A stretch of DNA of 64,000 nt, taken from contig NZ_PYGI01000013.1 in the NCBI RefSeq assembly GCF_003014615.1, forward strand, positions 59,460-123,459, written 5' to 3'. Every line of letters begins with the position of its first letter. The stretch's first letter is position 1. The translations under genes and the position numbers were made by a program. This stretch comes from Marinobacterium halophilum. Lineage in GTDB: Bacteria; Pseudomonadota; Gammaproteobacteria; Pseudomonadales; Balneatricaceae. The notes beneath the pieces are model-generated. The model worked only from the letters and a program-made list of their open reading frames with translations, did no database searches and was not told the DNA's origin. Below are positions 17,811-26,060 of this stretch, piece by piece.

Positions 17811-19783
17811 AGGGGCAGCAGATAAGCCGTACGGCGGTGGTCTGGCAATTGCTGGCCGTGGCGCTCGTGGTGTTGCCGCATCTGCAATGGCTGCCGCTGT
17901 GGGTGCCGGTGTTGGTTGTGGCAAGCCTTGGGGCGCGGTTGATGATTCACCGGGGCCGCTGGTCATTCCCGCACTGGTCAGTGAAAACGGCGCTGGTGGT
18001 GGCGTCCAGTGGGGGGCTGATTCTGAGTTTCAACCACCAGGCCGGTCCGGAAACCATGGTGGCCCTGCTGGTCGTGGCTTTGGCGCTAAAGCTGCTTGAA
18101 ATCTATCATCGGCGGGATGCATTGATTGTCCTGTTCGTGACTTTGTTTGTCGCGGCAACGGCGTTTCTGTTCAATGAATCGGTCTGGATGGCAGGGTACA
18201 TCCTGCTGGTGGTCATATTGACGCTGGCCGCGTTGAACAGCATTCAGCAGGCCAGTGATGCCAATCGTTATCGTGACAATCTGAAAACCGCTTTACACAT
18301 GCTGCTGCCAGCGATTCCCTTCATGCTGGTATTGTTTTTCCTGTTTCCGCGACTGGAGCCGTTCTGGTCGGTGACGATCGATACGGCAACGGCTAAAACC
18401 GGACTGTCTGACGAACTGTCACCGGGGGATATCAGTGAGCTGTCGCAGTCAAGCGAGCTGGCTTTCAGAGCCACATTCAGTGGCGAAGTGCCACCACCGG
18501 ATCAGCGTTATTGGCGCGCACTGGTATTGAGCCATTTTGATGGTCGGCGCTGGAGCCGCCCGGAACCGGCCGTCAGGCATTCACTGCGTGCAGAAAAGCT
18601 GACGCCATTGAGTCCTGAGCAGCCATACGACGTCATTATGGAGGCCAGTGGGCGTCCCTGGCTGGTCGCACTGGATCAACCGGTTGCAGTAGAGCCAGGC
18701 TTGCGAATGAGTGCAGTACGCACCTTGCACCTTGACGCACCGCTGGAGCGCCGCCGCCAGTATCAGGCCAGTGCCGTGACGCGCTACCGTTTGCAACCGT
18801 TACTGACCTCTGCCGAACGGCAGCACTATCTACAGTTGCCTGCGTCTGGCAATCCGCAGAGCCGGGCCTTGGCTCAGCGGTTGTTGGCTGCCAACAACGG
18901 GGATCCTCAGGCGGTGATTCGGCAATTGCTGGCGCAATTCAACCGTGAATTCATTTATACCCTGGCACCGGGGCGATTGGGCAGTGACAGTGTTGACCGC
19001 TTTCTGTTCGACAGTCAGCAGGGCTACTGCGAACATTTTACCAGCGCGACGGCGTTTGTCCTGCGCAGCGCCGATATTCCGGCACGGGTGGTGACCGGCT
19101 ATCAGGGCGGTGAGTGGAACCCGTACGAACGCTATCTGCAGGTGCGCCAGTATGATGCTCACGCCTGGGTTGAAGTGTGGCTCGACGGTGAGGGCTGGCA
19201 GCGACTTGACCCAACCTCGGCAGTAGCCCCCGAGCGTATCCGTACCTCGGCAGGTGAATTTTTCAATGCCAATAACGAACGCTTCAGTCGTGGTGGACTG
19301 GAACTTGAATGGCTGCGTGATATGCGTCAGCGCTATGACGCCTTCAATTACGCCTGGCAGCGTTGGGTGCTGAACTACCAAGGGCAGCAATCCGATCTGC
19401 TGAAGGACTGGTTGGGCGGCAGCGAGCAATGGCGTCTGATCCTGGCGTGGTTGCTGCCGACTGCGGCGGTGTTCGGTGGCGTTGCCTGGTGGCAGTTACG
19501 GCCACGTCGGGTGCGGATAAAAGATCCGCTTGAACGTGCCCTGTTGCGCTTGCAACAACGCTTGACGGGCGAGAATTGCCGTCGTCAGCCCGCTGAATCC
19601 CTGTCCATGTGGCTGCAGCGCATTGCGGGTTACTGGCCCGAGCAGCAAAGCCAGATGCTCAGACTGGCCTGGCTGGATGATCAGCAGCGTTATGCTGCCG
19701 GAGCTGATCAAACGATGCGCACGGAAATGTTACAGCTCTGTCGCCAGCTATTGCGTGAACTGCCCGGGCGGCGCATTCCATGA
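17807..19783 (+). CDS. tgpA: TgpA-like transglutaminase (DUF3488/DUF4129)
   Basis: 658-residue inner-membrane protein. About six N-terminal helices (DUF3488) precede a periplasmic transglutaminase-like domain with a visible triad: Cys408 in GYCEHF, His452 in DAHAWVEV and Asp468 in RLDPTS. A further helix near residue 550 and a cytoplasmic DUF4129-like tail follow. Pseudomonas TgpA has this layout and is essential there; its acceptor substrate in the envelope is not established. Overlaps DUF58 upstream and the YgjP gene downstream by four bases each (ATGA), so the four genes are translationally coupled. Confidence 0.92.
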   Translation: MKGQQISRTAVVWQLLAVALVVLPHLQWLPLWVPVLVVASLGARLMIHRGRWSFPHWSVKTALVVASSGGLILSFNHQAGPETMVALLVVALALKLLEIYHRRDALIVLFVTLFVAATAFLFNESVWMAGYILLVVILTLAALNSIQQASDANRYRDNLKTALHMLLPAIPFMLVLFFLFPRLEPFWSVTIDTATAKTGLSDELSPGDISELSQSSELAFRATFSGEVPPPDQRYWRALVLSHFDGRRWSRPEPAVRHSLRAEKLTPLSPEQPYDVIMEASGRPWLVALDQPVAVEPGLRMSAVRTLHLDAPLERRRQYQASAVTRYRLQPLLTSAERQHYLQLPASGNPQSRALAQRLLAANNGDPQAVIRQLLAQFNREFIYTLAPGRLGSDSVDRFLFDSQQGYCEHFTSATAFVLRSADIPARVVTGYQGGEWNPYERYLQVRQYDAHAWVEVWLDGEGWQRLDPTSAVAPERIRTSAGEFFNANNERFSRGGLELEWLRDMRQRYDAFNYAWQRWVLNYQGQQSDLLKDWLGGSEQWRLILAWLLPTAAVFGGVAWWQLRPRRVRIKDPLERALLRLQQRLTGENCRRQPAESLSMWLQRIAGYWPEQQSQMLRLAWLDDQQRYAAGADQTMRTEMLQLCRQLLRELPGRRIP

Positions 19784-20466
19784 CGGTGGTCTACCAGCTG
19801 CTGCGCAGCCCTCGGCGTAAAACAGTGTCGATACAGGTCAAGGCTGGTGAGGTGATTGTGCGTGCGCCGACACGGGCGGGTCTGGCGATGATTGATACGT
19901 TTGTGCAAAGCCGCAAGACGTGGATTCAACGTCACCTTCAGCGTCAGCAGCACGAGCTGGAACGCCTCGGTGTACGCATTGAGCAGAATGGCTGCGTGCC
20001 CTGGCACGGGCAAATGCTGCCGCTGGTATGGCGACGGGGCGTGAGCAGTAGTGTTGAATGTGTAGCGGAGCAGATGCACGTCGCATTATCGTCACGGGTG
20101 CGGCGTGCCGAGCCAGAGGCGGTGTCAGCGTTGCTCAAGCAATGGTATCGACGGCAGGCCGAGCATCACTTGCCGGCGCGGGCCGCTGTGTTGAGCGCGA
20201 GAACTGGTCTGGTGCCGGCGTCGGTGGATGTCGGTAGCTGGCGTGCGCGCTGGGGGCAGTGTTCCAGCCGTGCGGAGGTAACGCTTAACTGGCGCTTGTT
20301 GCAGCTACGACCTGCGCTGCAGGATTACGTCATTCTCCATGAACTCTGTCACGTACGGCACATGCACCATGGGCCTGAGTTCCAGCGGTTGTTGCGGCAC
20401 CACTGTCATGAACATCCGCAGCTGCGCCGTGAAATGACAGACTATACACATTGGCTGAAGTGGTGA
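19780..20466 (+). CDS. YgjP-like zinc metallopeptidase (DUF45/SprT-like)
   Basis: 228 residues. HELCHVRHMHHGPEFQ holds the HExxH zinc motif starting at His187 and a downstream His ligand; SWRARWGQCSS and LNWRLLQL are further DUF45 landmarks. The N-terminal third is a small beta domain usual for YgjP. Family members are cytoplasmic or DNA-associated proteases of unclear substrate. It overlaps tgpA by ATGA, which ties it to the MoxR-DUF58-TgpA set; this fourth member is less usual in such operons. Confidence 0.88.
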   Translation: MTVVYQLLRSPRRKTVSIQVKAGEVIVRAPTRAGLAMIDTFVQSRKTWIQRHLQRQQHELERLGVRIEQNGCVPWHGQMLPLVWRRGVSSSVECVAEQMHVALSSRVRRAEPEAVSALLKQWYRRQAEHHLPARAAVLSARTGLVPASVDVGSWRARWGQCSSRAEVTLNWRLLQLRPALQDYVILHELCHVRHMHHGPEFQRLLRHHCHEHPQLRREMTDYTHWLKW

Positions 20467-20583
20467 TTGATACCTTAGGAGGATGGTGTATTCGGTACGG
20501 CTGTGGCAAAAAGAAGACGTTTCATCAACAGTCTGAGAGATCAGGCCGACGTGAACCACAATAATGATAATAATGGGGCGGTG

Positions 20584-22383
20584 ATGAGTCTTTATACAGC
20601 GATCGAACAAGCGGCGTTTAATACACTCACCAAGAAAATAGTCGGCAATGTGTTGTTTCTGCTTCTGCCTCACGTGGTGTTGATTCTGGTGGGCAGCTAC
20701 TTTGCGGCTGATATCCGTCAGGTCGTGGCCGACCTTGCCTTGACGTCCGAGCAGCAGGCAGCCATTGAAAACAGCCTGTCCGCATTGCTACTGACGACGG
20801 GTATCACGATCAGTGTGGCGTTGGTTGCCGGGATTTTTACCATCTTCTTCATGCGCCATCTGTTTTTGCGTCCGATTCGGCAGATGACCGATATCCTGCG
20901 TGCGATCAAGGATAAGGATGGCGATATTTCCGGAACCTTGCCGGAATATACCCATGATGAAATTTCCGACATGGCGGCGGCGTATAACGAGTTTGCCGAT
21001 AGCCTGAAAAAAATGATCGCCGAAAGTCAGCGGCGTTCAGTCAGTGTGGCGTTGTGTGCAACCCGCCTGCAAAAGGTGGTCATCCAGGCACACAGCTCGG
21101 CCGAACGCCAGGAAAGCCAGGCGCAACTGGTGTTCCAGTCGAGCCAGGAATCGACCCAAGCCATTGATGAGATTGCCGGTAGTACGCTCACCATCAGTGA
21201 GCAAAACAGCGGCAACATGCAGGAAGTCCATGGTTCCAGCAACGAGCTGAAACGTGTACATGAGCAGGTACGTGCGGTTTGCGAATTGGCGCAGGGCTTT
21301 CAGGATACAGTCGTCAAGCTTGGCGAAAACTCCGGTAACATCACCAAAATCTTGTCAATGGTGAAAGACTTTTCCGACCAGACTAATCTGCTGGCGCTGA
21401 ATGCATCAATTGAAGCGGCCCGTGCCGGCGAAGCAGGGCGCGGTTTTGCGGTGGTCGCCGACGAAGTACGTTCTCTCTCGCAAAAAGTGAGTAATGCCAC
21501 ACAGGAAATTGATCGAAATATTGCAGAAATGTCCGGGTTGGTAGAAGACACCCGCAGCAGCGCTCGTAATATACTGGAATATATTGGTAACACCGATCGC
21601 TTCATCACCAGCACCAACGAGCAGTTCTCGCGCATGGTGTCAGACTTCGAAGAAGTTAATAACCAGTTGACCGGCATTAGCGCGGCGATTGATGAACTGT
21701 CACATACCAACCGGGAGTCGCATGGTCATGTGCGGGAAATTACCGAGCTGTCGGCAGGTATTCGTGACGAAATGGCGCAGTCCCGCAGTTATTCCGAAGA
21801 GCTGGAGATCTCGACCGAAGAAACCCAGGAGCTGTTGTCACGCTTTATCATCGGCTATGGCGGATTCGAGCGGATGATCCAGACCGGCAAGCAGTGGGCG
21901 CATGAAACACTGTCGGCGATGGAGCGGTTGCAAAGCGAGGGAGTGAATCTGTTCGATCACAGCTACCGTCGTACCAATGAAGGACAATCGCCCGAGAAAT
22001 ATGACTGCGGCTATACTGATCGTTTTGAACGCATGTTGCAGCCGGTTTTTGATCGTTTCATAGCCGAGCGTCCCGAGTTCATCTACGCCATCGCAGTTGA
22101 CCGTAATGGCTATGCACCGGCGCATCATGCCAAAGTATCGAAGCCGATGAGCGGTGATTACAAGGTCGATAATCTGCAGAGTCGCCAGCGCCGGATCTTT
22201 GCCGGTAACCGTGCCGAAAAGAGGCGTGCATCACACACCTCTCCTTTTCTGTTGCAGACATTTATCCGCGATACCGGCGAAGTGCTGAACGACCTGTCGA
22301 TTCCGCTGTATATCAATGGCAAGCACTGGGGGGCACTGATTATGGGCTTTGATCCCGAGCAGTTGCTCAAGGATGCCGGTTGA
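20584..22383 (+). CDS. Methyl-accepting chemotaxis protein with C-terminal cytoplasmic sensor
   Basis: 599 residues. Helices near 19-42 and 68-90 enclose a periplasmic loop of only about 25 residues, so there is no periplasmic ligand domain. A HAMP domain follows (about 91-145), then the signalling hairpin with tip [20 protein letters not shown] (about 262-281). Past residue 425 is an extra domain of about 170 residues containing [37 protein letters not shown] and HWGALIMGF, resembling a Cache/PAS-type fold found C-terminal in some receptors. ATG 20584 is preferred; a GTG at 20503 would add 27 polar residues. Convergent with a tandem receiver protein 18 bases away. Confidence 0.9.
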   Translation: MSLYTAIEQAAFNTLTKKIVGNVLFLLLPHVVLILVGSYFAADIRQVVADLALTSEQQAAIENSLSALLLTTGITISVALVAGIFTIFFMRHLFLRPIRQMTDILRAIKDKDGDISGTLPEYTHDEISDMAAAYNEFADSLKKMIAESQRRSVSVALCATRLQKVVIQAHSSAERQESQAQLVFQSSQESTQAIDEIAGSTLTISEQNSGNMQEVHGSSNELKRVHEQVRAVCELAQGFQDTVVKLGENSGNITKILSMVKDFSDQTNLLALNASIEAARAGEAGRGFAVVADEVRSLSQKVSNATQEIDRNIAEMSGLVEDTRSSARNILEYIGNTDRFITSTNEQFSRMVSDFEEVNNQLTGISAAIDELSHTNRESHGHVREITELSAGIRDEMAQSRSYSEELEISTEETQELLSRFIIGYGGFERMIQTGKQWAHETLSAMERLQSEGVNLFDHSYRRTNEGQSPEKYDCGYTDRFERMLQPVFDRFIAERPEFIYAIAVDRNGYAPAHHAKVSKPMSGDYKVDNLQSRQRRIFAGNRAEKRRASHTSPFLLQTFIRDTGEVLNDLSIPLYINGKHWGALIMGFDPEQLLKDAG

Positions 22384-22384
22384 A

Positions 22385-22419
22385 ACCGGTGCCGGCCTCG
22401 TTTAGAGGTCGGTACCGGT
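22385..22419 (+). terminator. 15-bp hairpin between convergent chemoreceptor and receiver genes
   Basis: ACCGGTGCCGGCCTC at 22385-22399 pairs with GAGGTCGGTACCGGT at 22405-22419 in plus-strand RNA (15 pairs, two of them G-U), loop GTTTA. Its right arm is the last coding bases of the receiver gene and the loop contains that gene's stop codon. No long U-tract. Likely terminator for the chemoreceptor transcript. Confidence 0.55.
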
Positions 22420-23205
22420 CGTGAACTGACGCACCAGCTGCTTCAGGGTTTCGTAATTGAGCGGCTTATTACAGATGGCCGATACGCCTGCGCTCTGGAT
22501 CGCTGCCAAGCGGCTCTGGTTTTGTTCCGAGGTGATCATCATGACCGGAACCGTGGGCTGGTCACTGTAGTGGCGGATGTGTTCCACCAGCTCCAGCCCG
22601 TCAATGTTGGGCATGTTGTAGTCGGAGATAATCAGGTCAAAACGGCGTTGCTTCATGATCTGTAGTGCTTCAGCTCCATCCTTGGCCTCCACAACCTGCT
22701 CGATCCCGATCGCATTCATGCTCTTGCGTACAAACTTGCGCGATAGCTGACTGTCGTCAACCACCAGTACCTGCATGAACTCCAGTTCGTCGTTGTCCAG
22801 CGGCTCATTATCCTGAGTATCGCGGATATAGTGCATGGTGTTGCGCAGCGCGATTTCCAGTTCTTCCTTGCGGAAAGGTTTAGGCAGAATGGCGATGGCG
22901 CCGGACTGGCGGATCGGCTCCAGATAGCGGTAGTGGGTTTCTGATGAAATCAGGAGGAAGGTCACATCCATCAGGTCAGGGGTCTTGCGCATCTGGCTAA
23001 GCAGATCAGTTCCGGTCATATCGGGCAGGTGCATGGATGACACCACGATATCCGGTACCACATGTTGCATGCGTTCCAGTGCCGGTCCGGCTTCAGTGAA
23101 GGGTTCGATGGCTTGCAGGCCGACCTCACGCAGAAAGTCGATAATGATTGTGCGTTGCAGTTTGGACGGCTCAATCACCAGTACCAGCAGTTCGTCGAGG
23201 TTCAT
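22402..23205 (-). CDS. Tandem receiver-domain response regulator, first receiver degenerate
   Basis: 267 residues made of two CheY-like receivers and no output domain. The second (about 140-260) is intact: VLVVDDSQLSR acidic pair, LIISDYNMPNIDG phospho-acceptor Asp, MITSE and CNKPLN. The first (about 5-120) keeps LLISSE and LPKPF but has EP in place of the acidic pair (LVIEPSKLQR) and Ser in place of the acceptor Asp (VVSSMHLPDMTG), so it should not be phosphorylated. ATG 23205 is preferred over one four codons earlier because GAGA sits six bases before it. Neighbour of a chemoreceptor on the other strand. Confidence 0.88.
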   Translation of the reverse strand: MNLDELLVLVIEPSKLQRTIIIDFLREVGLQAIEPFTEAGPALERMQHVVPDIVVSSMHLPDMTGTDLLSQMRKTPDLMDVTFLLISSETHYRYLEPIRQSGAIAILPKPFRKEELEIALRNTMHYIRDTQDNEPLDNDELEFMQVLVVDDSQLSRKFVRKSMNAIGIEQVVEAKDGAEALQIMKQRRFDLIISDYNMPNIDGLELVEHIRHYSDQPTVPVMMITSEQNQSRLAAIQSAGVSAICNKPLNYETLKQLVRQFTTGTDL

Positions 23206-23289
23206 AGTTATTCTCATTCAGTTCGAGCGGTATGACATGCTTTTGGTAGCCCGGTGACTAACAGCACAGTCATTTATCTGGTTAACCAA

Positions 23290-23304
23290 GGAGAGTAACT
23301 CTCC
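23290..23304. repeat. Short palindrome upstream of the MFS gene
   Basis: GGAGAGT-A-ACTCTCC, seven-base arms with a one-base centre, in the 261-base divergent gap between the receiver protein and the MFS permease. It could be an operator. No gene with a credible ribosome site was found in the gap. Confidence 0.45.
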
Positions 23305-23466
23305 ACGATGCAATATACAAAAACAGATGAGCAGTGTCTCAAAATATCTACGCTAAATACACATTTGCCAGGGCCGTGATGATCGACGTACGTGTTCGAG
23401 CGCTCCGGGTTGCATCGAGGGTAGCGAACTCATTTAATATGCGTCTGACTTGGATGAGACGGTTAT

Positions 23467-24657
23467 ATGAACAGAGATGTTTGGTTATTGGCACTGTGTC
23501 AGGCGTTACTGAACACCGGTAATGTGTTGTTGGTGTCGGTCAATGCGCTGATCGGCCAGCAATTGGCACCGTCGGAGGCATTGATTACGTTACCGGTTGC
23601 CTTCCAGTTTATCGGTCTGATGCTGGCGACAATTCCGGCGTCACTGATCATGCAGCGCACCGGGCGGCGCAATGGGTTCTTGCTGGGCAATATGATCGGC
23701 CTGTCAGGCGCGCTGGTCTGTTTGTGGGCGTTGCAGGCAGGTTCATTCAGCCAGTTCTGTTTGGGCACGTCGCTGCTGGGTGTTGGGATCGGATTCGGTA
23801 TGTTGTACCGGTTTGCGGCAGTAGAAGTCTGTGAGAAGGGGCATGAGAGTCGCGCCATTTCCATGGTAATGCTGGGGGGCGTCATCGCCGCCGTTCTGGG
23901 TCCTAATCTTGCGGTCCATAGCCGCGATCTGCAGTGGGGTGTCGATTTCAGCGGTGCCTTTGCCGTTTTGGCCGGGGTTTACCTGCTGGCGCTGGTGTTG
24001 CTGCTGCGTATTCGCATTCCGCCGATGGTACAGGAAGCAGCTGGGGTCACCCGGCCGTTGCGTGCCATCATGTTACAGCCGCGGTTCATCATGGCGGTGC
24101 TGGCCGGGATGGTCAGTTTTGCGGTGATGAACCTGCTGATGACGGCGACTCCACTGGCGATGGGGCGCTGTGGTTATACCTTTGCCAGCGCCGCCAACGT
24201 GATCGAATGGCATGTCCTGGGCATGTACCTGCCATCCTTTTTTACCGGCCATTTGATCCGCCGCTTTGGTGAGGTAAGGCTGATGAAAGCAGGGGCGCTG
24301 GTGATGCTTGCCTGCATTGCGGTCAATCTGCACGGCCAGAGTGAATGGCACTTCTGGGCTGCACTGCTGCTGCTGGGGGTTGGCTGGAACTGGATGTTTA
24401 TCTGCGCAACGTCGTTTCTGACGGGTACATATCGTCCTGCAGAGAAGGCCAAGACTCAGGCGGCCAACGAGTTCCTGGTGTTCGGTACGGTGACGGTGTC
24501 GGCGCTGGCAGCGGGTTGGCTTGAATCGAGCCTGGGGTGGGCGACGATGAATGTATTGATGATTCCGGTGGTGGGCTTTACTCTGATGGCTCTGTTTTTG
24601 TTGGAGCCGGTCAGGCGTGAGGCCGAGGTCGGTGTACAGCCATTGAAGGTCTCGTAA
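23467..24657 (+). CDS. MFS transporter
   Basis: 396 residues with about twelve hydrophobic segments. MQRTGRRNGFLLG after helix 2 is the loop 2-3 motif of the major facilitator superfamily, and GVGWNWMFICATSFLTGTY with EKAKTQAANEFLVF is a pattern seen in a Pseudomonas-type subgroup of unknown substrate. ATG 23467 has GAGACGG about eight bases before it. The class II amidotransferase gene starts three bases after its stop, so the two are probably cotranscribed. Substrate and direction of transport cannot be judged from sequence. Confidence 0.85.
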   Translation: MNRDVWLLALCQALLNTGNVLLVSVNALIGQQLAPSEALITLPVAFQFIGLMLATIPASLIMQRTGRRNGFLLGNMIGLSGALVCLWALQAGSFSQFCLGTSLLGVGIGFGMLYRFAAVEVCEKGHESRAISMVMLGGVIAAVLGPNLAVHSRDLQWGVDFSGAFAVLAGVYLLALVLLLRIRIPPMVQEAAGVTRPLRAIMLQPRFIMAVLAGMVSFAVMNLLMTATPLAMGRCGYTFASAANVIEWHVLGMYLPSFFTGHLIRRFGEVRLMKAGALVMLACIAVNLHGQSEWHFWAALLLLGVGWNWMFICATSFLTGTYRPAEKAKTQAANEFLVFGTVTVSALAAGWLESSLGWATMNVLMIPVVGFTLMALFLLEPVRREAEVGVQPLKVS

Positions 24658-24660
24658 AGC

Positions 24661-25500
24661 ATGTGTGAGTTGCTGGCAATCACCACGGTACAGCCGGTTC
24701 ATCTGTCATTGTCACTGGCGCGTTTTGCCCGTCATGGTGGCCTGGAAGGCCTTCATGGCGATGGCTGGGGCTTTGCCTGGCATGAAGAGGGCGACGTGCA
24801 GCTTATCCGTGAAGCGGCTGCTTGTGCGCACAGCGCAACGGCACACTGGCTGACCGGGCGTCACACGCCAGCAACTCTGTTCATGGGGCATATCCGGCAT
24901 GCGACTCAGGGTGATGTGGCGCTGCGCAATACTCAGCCGTTTCAGCGTGAGGCCGGTGGTGTTATGCATCTGTTTGCACATAACGGTGACCTGAACCGTT
25001 TCATCCATAATCCCAAGCGTTTTCCGACTGGTCATTATCGGCCGGTGGGTGAAACTGATTCAGAGCGGGCATTCTGTGTGCTGATGGCGCGTATCAGCGC
25101 GGTGTGGCACGGCGGTCGCCCAGACGCGGATGTACGCCTGGCCATTGTGGCGGACTTTGCCGCGCGGTTGCGCCAGTTGGGGCCCGCCAACTTCCTTTAT
25201 AGTGACGGTGAGTTGCTGTTTGCCCATAGTGACCGGCGCCGTCAGGCGGATGGCGAAATTGCTGCACCAGGGCTGCACCTGTTGCAGTGTGATACCAGTG
25301 ACAGCAGCGATATCGACGGGATGGAGATAGAGCGCCTGGCTGATGTGCCTACTGCGATGTTGGCCAGTGTGCCGCTTGATAACCGTCACTGGGAACCGCT
25401 GCCGGAAGGCGAGGTGTTGATGTTCAGGGATGGACAGCTACTGGACCGCTGTCCCCGATTGACCCTGTGGAGTGAAAGCCTGGAACAGTTACACGATTGA
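24661..25500 (+). CDS. Class II glutamine amidotransferase (YafJ/EgtC-like)
   Basis: 279 residues. Begins Met-Cys, so removal of Met exposes the N-terminal nucleophile Cys of Ntn-type amidotransferases. HGDGWGFAWH, MGHIRHATQGDVALRNTQPF and FAHNGDLNRF are the glutaminase pocket motifs of the YafJ group. These stand-alone glutaminase-like proteins lack a synthase domain and their true substrate is unsettled. A paralogue lies at 44461. Three bases past the MFS gene; its 3' end overlaps the convergent mscS-like gene by 12 bases. Confidence 0.88.
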   Translation: MCELLAITTVQPVHLSLSLARFARHGGLEGLHGDGWGFAWHEEGDVQLIREAAACAHSATAHWLTGRHTPATLFMGHIRHATQGDVALRNTQPFQREAGGVMHLFAHNGDLNRFIHNPKRFPTGHYRPVGETDSERAFCVLMARISAVWHGGRPDADVRLAIVADFAARLRQLGPANFLYSDGELLFAHSDRRRQADGEIAAPGLHLLQCDTSDSSDIDGMEIERLADVPTAMLASVPLDNRHWEPLPEGEVLMFRDGQLLDRCPRLTLWSESLEQLHD

Positions 25501-26040
25501 ATCCTGATTGTTAGGCAGAGCCGGTGGTTCTGGTGTCGCCGGTGTAGCCGGTGTAGCCGAGAGTTTACGCACGGCTTTCTGCAGGATCAGGTTGTTCGGG
25601 TAATGGATGACTTCCCCGTTATCGCAGCGAATATGTAGATGGAAGAGACCAATTTCGGTAATGATGCCGGTAATGTCGTCATCCTTGTCCAGTACACGTA
25701 TACGGTCGCCGATCCGGTAGGGAAAGGCGAAGAAAATGATGATACTGCCGGTAATGTTACTCAGGATCGACCATTGGGCAAATAACGCCACGCCGATCAC
25801 CGCAAACGCGGATGAGAACAGAATCATCAGCTCGGCATAATCCACTCCCCAGATAATACAGACCAGCATCACGGTGACGATCAGCTGCAGCAGGCCGAAG
25901 AAGCGTTTCACAACCAGCAGGCGGTGGTTGGCCACTTGCTTCTGCAATCCGATACGATCCAGTAACCGGCTGCTGAGCCAGCGTGCAGTAAACAATGCAG
26001 CAATGGCGGCTCCGGTCAGGGCCAGTTGTGTTTCCCACAT
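25489..26040 (-). CDS. Short MscS-like mechanosensitive channel protein
   Basis: 183 residues, about two thirds of E. coli MscS. Three hydrophobic segments are followed by the pore-lining helix and beta domain (WSILSNITGSIIIFFAFPYRIGDRIRV), but the C-terminal alpha/beta vestibule is absent and replaced by a short tail with a Thr-Pro-Ala repeat (TPATPATPEPP). It starts behind AAGGAG, 20 bases after the DUF1704 gene, forming a two-gene operon. A full-length MscS is encoded at 34755. May be a pore with altered gating or need a partner. Confidence 0.85.
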   Translation of the reverse strand: MWETQLALTGAAIAALFTARWLSSRLLDRIGLQKQVANHRLLVVKRFFGLLQLIVTVMLVCIIWGVDYAELMILFSSAFAVIGVALFAQWSILSNITGSIIIFFAFPYRIGDRIRVLDKDDDITGIITEIGLFHLHIRCDNGEVIHYPNNLILQKAVRKLSATPATPATPEPPALPNNQDSIV

Positions 26041-26060
26041 GGGTCAAACTCCTTGTTTAT

